From Salegentibacter sediminis (GTDB taxonomy: Bacteria > Bacteroidota > Bacteroidia > Flavobacteriales > Flavobacteriaceae), in NCBI RefSeq assembly GCF_002078605.1, contig NZ_MSJR01000001.1, positions 248,001 through 312,000 on the forward strand: 64,000 nt of DNA, given 5' to 3'. The notes beneath the pieces were generated by a model. The model had not been told where the DNA came from and made no database searches. It saw only the letters and a list, made by a program, of their open reading frames with translations. This document shows positions 61,623-64,000 of this stretch, piece by piece; the stretch's first letter is position 1, and every line of letters starts with the position of its first letter. The position numbers and the translations under genes are program-made.

Positions 61623-63218
61623 ATGAAGAAATTTGCAGCATTAATAAAAACCTTGGATACCACCAATAAAACAAGCCTGAAGGTTGAGGCCCTCACTAAT
61701 TATTTTAAAGAGGCACCCGAAAAGGATAAAGTCTGGACCATAGCAATTCTCTCGCACCGCCGGCCACCACGACCTGTAAATACAACCTTGATGCGCAACT
61801 GGGCTTCAGAATTGGCAGAAATTCCGCTGTGGTTATTTGAGGAATCCTATCATATCGTGGGAGACCTGGCAGAAACCATTGCCCTGGTAATTCCCCCGGC
61901 AGAGGAATCTTCAGAAAAAAGTTTGAATCAGTTTCTTCAGGAGATTATCGAGCTCAAGTCTCGAAGTGAAGAAGAAAAAAAAGACTATCTTCTCGAAAAT
62001 TGGCTGGCGCTAAATTATTACGAACGTTTTGTCTTTACCAAACTTATCACTGGAAGTTTCAGGATAGGCGTGAGTCAGAAATTAATGACCCGGGCACTTT
62101 CCCGGGCTACAGATATCGATGAAGATATTCTGGCTTATAAAATGATGGGTAACTGGAATCCTTCCGAAACGAGCTTTTCAAGTCTTATTTTAGAAGAAAA
62201 TGAAGAGGATTATTTATCTAAACCTTATCCGTTCTATCTGGCCTACGCCCTGGAAGGCGATGTGGAAGACCTGGGGGACGTTTCTCAATGGAGTGCCGAG
62301 CATAAATGGGATGGTATTCGCTCCCAGGTGATTGTTCGCAACGATGAATTATTCGTTTGGAGCCGGGGGGAAGAACTCGTAACCGATAAATACCCCGAAT
62401 TTCAGGAGTTTGTAGGCACTATTCCTAATGGGACCGTATTAGATGCCGAGATTCTTTCTTATCCCAATGGGCAAATAGGAACTTTTAATGATCTTCAAAC
62501 CCGAATTGGAAGGAAAAACATCAGTAAAAATCTGCTAAAAAAGAACCCGGTTATTCTTAAGGCATACGATATTTTGGAGTGGAAGGGAAAAGACATCAGG
62601 AATCATCCTTTTGCTGAAAGAAGAAAAATTCTCGAATTGCTTTATGCTGAGGTCTCTTCTGAAGATTTCCCACTGCATTTATCTGAGAAAATTTCGTTTC
62701 AATCCTGGGCGGAAGTGGCAGAAGAAAGAGAAAGAGCACGGGAAGAAAAATCGGAAGGCTTAATGTTGAAACGTCTTGATTCTCCTTACTTGGTGGGAAG
62801 AAAAAAAGGCGATTGGTGGAAATGGAAGGTCGACCCCCTTACGGTTGATGCGGTGCTTACCTATGCGATGCGTGGCCACGGAAGAAGGAGCAACCTCTTC
62901 ACCGATTATACTTTCGGATTATGGGATGAAGAGAAAAAAGAGCTGGTAACCTTTGCTAAAGCATACTCCGGCCTCACCGATGCAGAATTCAGAAAACTGG
63001 ATAACTGGATTAAAAAAAACACTCTGGAACGTTTTGGCCCTGTGCGAAGTGTAACTCCCCACCACGTTTTTGAGATCGCTTTTGAAGGGATAGCCGAATC
63101 TAAACGGCATAAAAGCGGAGTAGCAACCCGTTTTCCCAGGATGGTACGCTGGCGAACCGATAAGAATATCCACGAGGCAAATACGCTGGAAGAGTTGAAG
63201 GCATTGATACCTAAATAA
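61623..63218 (+). CDS. Ligase-associated ATP-dependent DNA ligase
   Basis: A 531-residue ligase that seals nicks using ATP. The N-terminal DNA-binding domain (about 1-200) precedes the adenylation domain with the nucleophile Lys228 in EHKWDGIR, and the OB-fold domain with WKWKVDPLTVDAVL. It is unlike the essential NAD-dependent LigA and serves the repair cluster. Middle gene of three. Confidence 0.93.
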   Translation: MKKFAALIKTLDTTNKTSLKVEALTNYFKEAPEKDKVWTIAILSHRRPPRPVNTTLMRNWASELAEIPLWLFEESYHIVGDLAETIALVIPPAEESSEKSLNQFLQEIIELKSRSEEEKKDYLLENWLALNYYERFVFTKLITGSFRIGVSQKLMTRALSRATDIDEDILAYKMMGNWNPSETSFSSLILEENEEDYLSKPYPFYLAYALEGDVEDLGDVSQWSAEHKWDGIRSQVIVRNDELFVWSRGEELVTDKYPEFQEFVGTIPNGTVLDAEILSYPNGQIGTFNDLQTRIGRKNISKNLLKKNPVILKAYDILEWKGKDIRNHPFAERRKILELLYAEVSSEDFPLHLSEKISFQSWAEVAEERERAREEKSEGLMLKRLDSPYLVGRKKGDWWKWKVDPLTVDAVLTYAMRGHGRRSNLFTDYTFGLWDEEKKELVTFAKAYSGLTDAEFRKLDNWIKKNTLERFGPVRSVTPHHVFEIAFEGIAESKRHKSGVATRFPRMVRWRTDKNIHEANTLEELKALIPK

Positions 63219-63256
63219 ACCATCCAATCTTTAAAACCAGTATGGTCCTTTCAGAA

Positions 63257-64000
63257 ATGAACAAAAACCAACTTATAAAATTAGCCGAAACCTGGTTTGA
63301 ACAACAGGACTGGAAGCCTTTTGCCTTTCAGAAACAAACCTGGGCGGCTTTTTTGCAGGGAAAAAATGGCCTGTTGAATGCCCCCACGGGTAGTGGAAAA
63401 ACTTATGCGCTCTGGATCCCCATTGTTTTGGATTACATAAAAAATAACCCAGACTATAAAACTCAGCATAAAAAAGGACTAAAGGCGATCTGGATCACAC
63501 CTCTTCGGGCGCTTTCGGTAGAAATTGAACAGGCGGCGAGCCGGTTTGCCGATGAATTGGGTAGCGGATTAACAGTTGGAATCCGCACCGGCGATACCTC
63601 TCAAAAAGAAAGAGCAGCTCAAAAAAGAGCTATGCCAGATCTTTTAATCACTACTCCTGAAAGCTTGCAGCTTTTGCTTTCTTCAAAGAATTACGATAAG
63701 ACATTTAAAAATCTCAATGCCGTGGTTGTAGACGAATGGCATGAATTGCTGGGTACCAAACGCGGAGTGCAGATGGAGCTGGCTCTATCGAGATTGAAAA
63801 GCCTTTCTGAAAAGCTGAGAATCTGGGGAATTTCGGCTACGATTGGAAATCTCGAGCAGGCGCGGGAAGTTCTTTTAGGTCCCGACTCCGAAGCTTTCCA
63901 GAATTCGGTTTTGGTTAGAGCTAATCTTAAAAAGAAAATAAAGGTTCATTCGATTATTCCTGAGAAAATGGAAAGGTTTCCCTGGCGAGGGCATCTTGGC
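63257..64000 (+). CDS. Ligase-associated DEXH-box helicase (Lhr-like), 5' part only
   Basis: Only 248 codons are visible; the gene runs past the right edge. The Walker A motif APTGSGKTYALW, motif Ia WITPLRALSVE, motif Ib TTPESLQLLL and the DEWH box (VVVDEWHELLG) are intact, followed by SATIGN (motif III). It belongs to the Lhr-related helicases found with MBL exonuclease and ATP-dependent ligase in bacteria. The ATG at 63257 is preferred; one at 63242 is in frame. A phosphoesterase (PdeM) gene is expected further downstream. Confidence 0.9.
   Translation, partial: MNKNQLIKLAETWFEQQDWKPFAFQKQTWAAFLQGKNGLLNAPTGSGKTYALWIPIVLDYIKNNPDYKTQHKKGLKAIWITPLRALSVEIEQAASRFADELGSGLTVGIRTGDTSQKERAAQKRAMPDLLITTPESLQLLLSSKNYDKTFKNLNAVVVDEWHELLGTKRGVQMELALSRLKSLSEKLRIWGISATIGNLEQAREVLLGPDSEAFQNSVLVRANLKKKIKVHSIIPEKMERFPWRGHLG

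Noticed and set aside
1-64000. CRISPR arrays, insertion sequences, rRNA operons
   Set aside because: No regularly spaced repeats, transposase or rRNA signature sequences were seen on either strand.

Overview
The window reads as chromosomal DNA of a marine-type flavobacterium (Bacteroidota, Flavobacteriaceae; the gene content resembles the Gramella/Christiangramia, Zunongwangia and Salegentibacter group). Evidence: promoters fit the Bacteroidota pattern TTG/TTTG - about 19 bases - TAnnTTTG, Shine-Dalgarno sites are mostly absent, and several families typical of the phylum occur (DUF3078, DUF3109, DUF4286, DUF4412, the yicC-gmk-nadD operon, the ligase-associated DNA repair cluster). Species cannot be fixed from the sequence alone. 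No CRISPR array, prophage, transposase or rRNA was seen.

Layout. 1-6.9 kb: the start of gpsA, a Kbp-like BON-LysM protein, a 127-bp element bounded by inverted repeats, yicC-gmk-nadD, a YheT-like hydrolase, a thioesterase, and an ArsC-like/EamA pair. 7-15.4 kb: a PLP enzyme of methionine/cysteine metabolism, a cysteine-desulfurase-like protein coupled to an S9 peptidase, a divergent M28 peptidase, and secreted proteins of unknown role, including a lipoprotein with two copies of an NPxHGEPxHxC motif. 15.5-19.5 kb: tRNA-Arg(CCT), then an AT-rich stretch with an eight-haem cytochrome carrying HEAT and TPR repeats, and a polymerase-like membrane protein. 19.8-30.5 kb: a SYLF lipid-binding protein, a large phosphoesterase/outer-membrane-barrel fusion whose phosphoesterase metal ligands are mostly replaced, a sugar transporter, tadA, dxs, a DUF3078 protein and dgt.

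30.7-38.5 kb: a ribonucleotide-reductase small-subunit homologue that has lost the radical tyrosine and several iron ligands, small membrane and secreted proteins, a DUF3109 protein, a marC operon, and a HupE-like / dCMP deaminase / CtpA / small membrane protein operon. 38.8-43.8 kb: a Na/Pi symporter and the nitrite-reduction operon nirK-nirV-SCO. 43.9-54.6 kb: tRNA-Leu(CAA) and core genes prs, rplY, pth, ribF, an HTTM protein, serS, a TPR protein, a DUF4286 protein, rsmA and mgtE. 54.7-64 kb: a 2-hydroxyacid dehydrogenase, an SDR protein, aspartate kinase with two tandem acetyltransferases, fbp, a TerB-like protein, and the ligase-associated repair cluster (exonuclease, ATP-dependent ligase, DEXH helicase), which runs off the end.

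Functional links. Three genes bear on deoxynucleotides: dgt, the degenerate NrdB paralogue and dCMP deaminase. nirK, nirV and SCO form a copper nitrite-reductase unit. The last three genes form a DNA-repair unit. The most unusual items are the two apparent pseudoenzymes (NrdB-like at 30701-31648; phosphoesterase-barrel at 20415-24005), the repeat lipoprotein at 13575-13940, the multihaem cytochrome beside tRNA-Arg, and the inverted-repeat element at 1014-1140.
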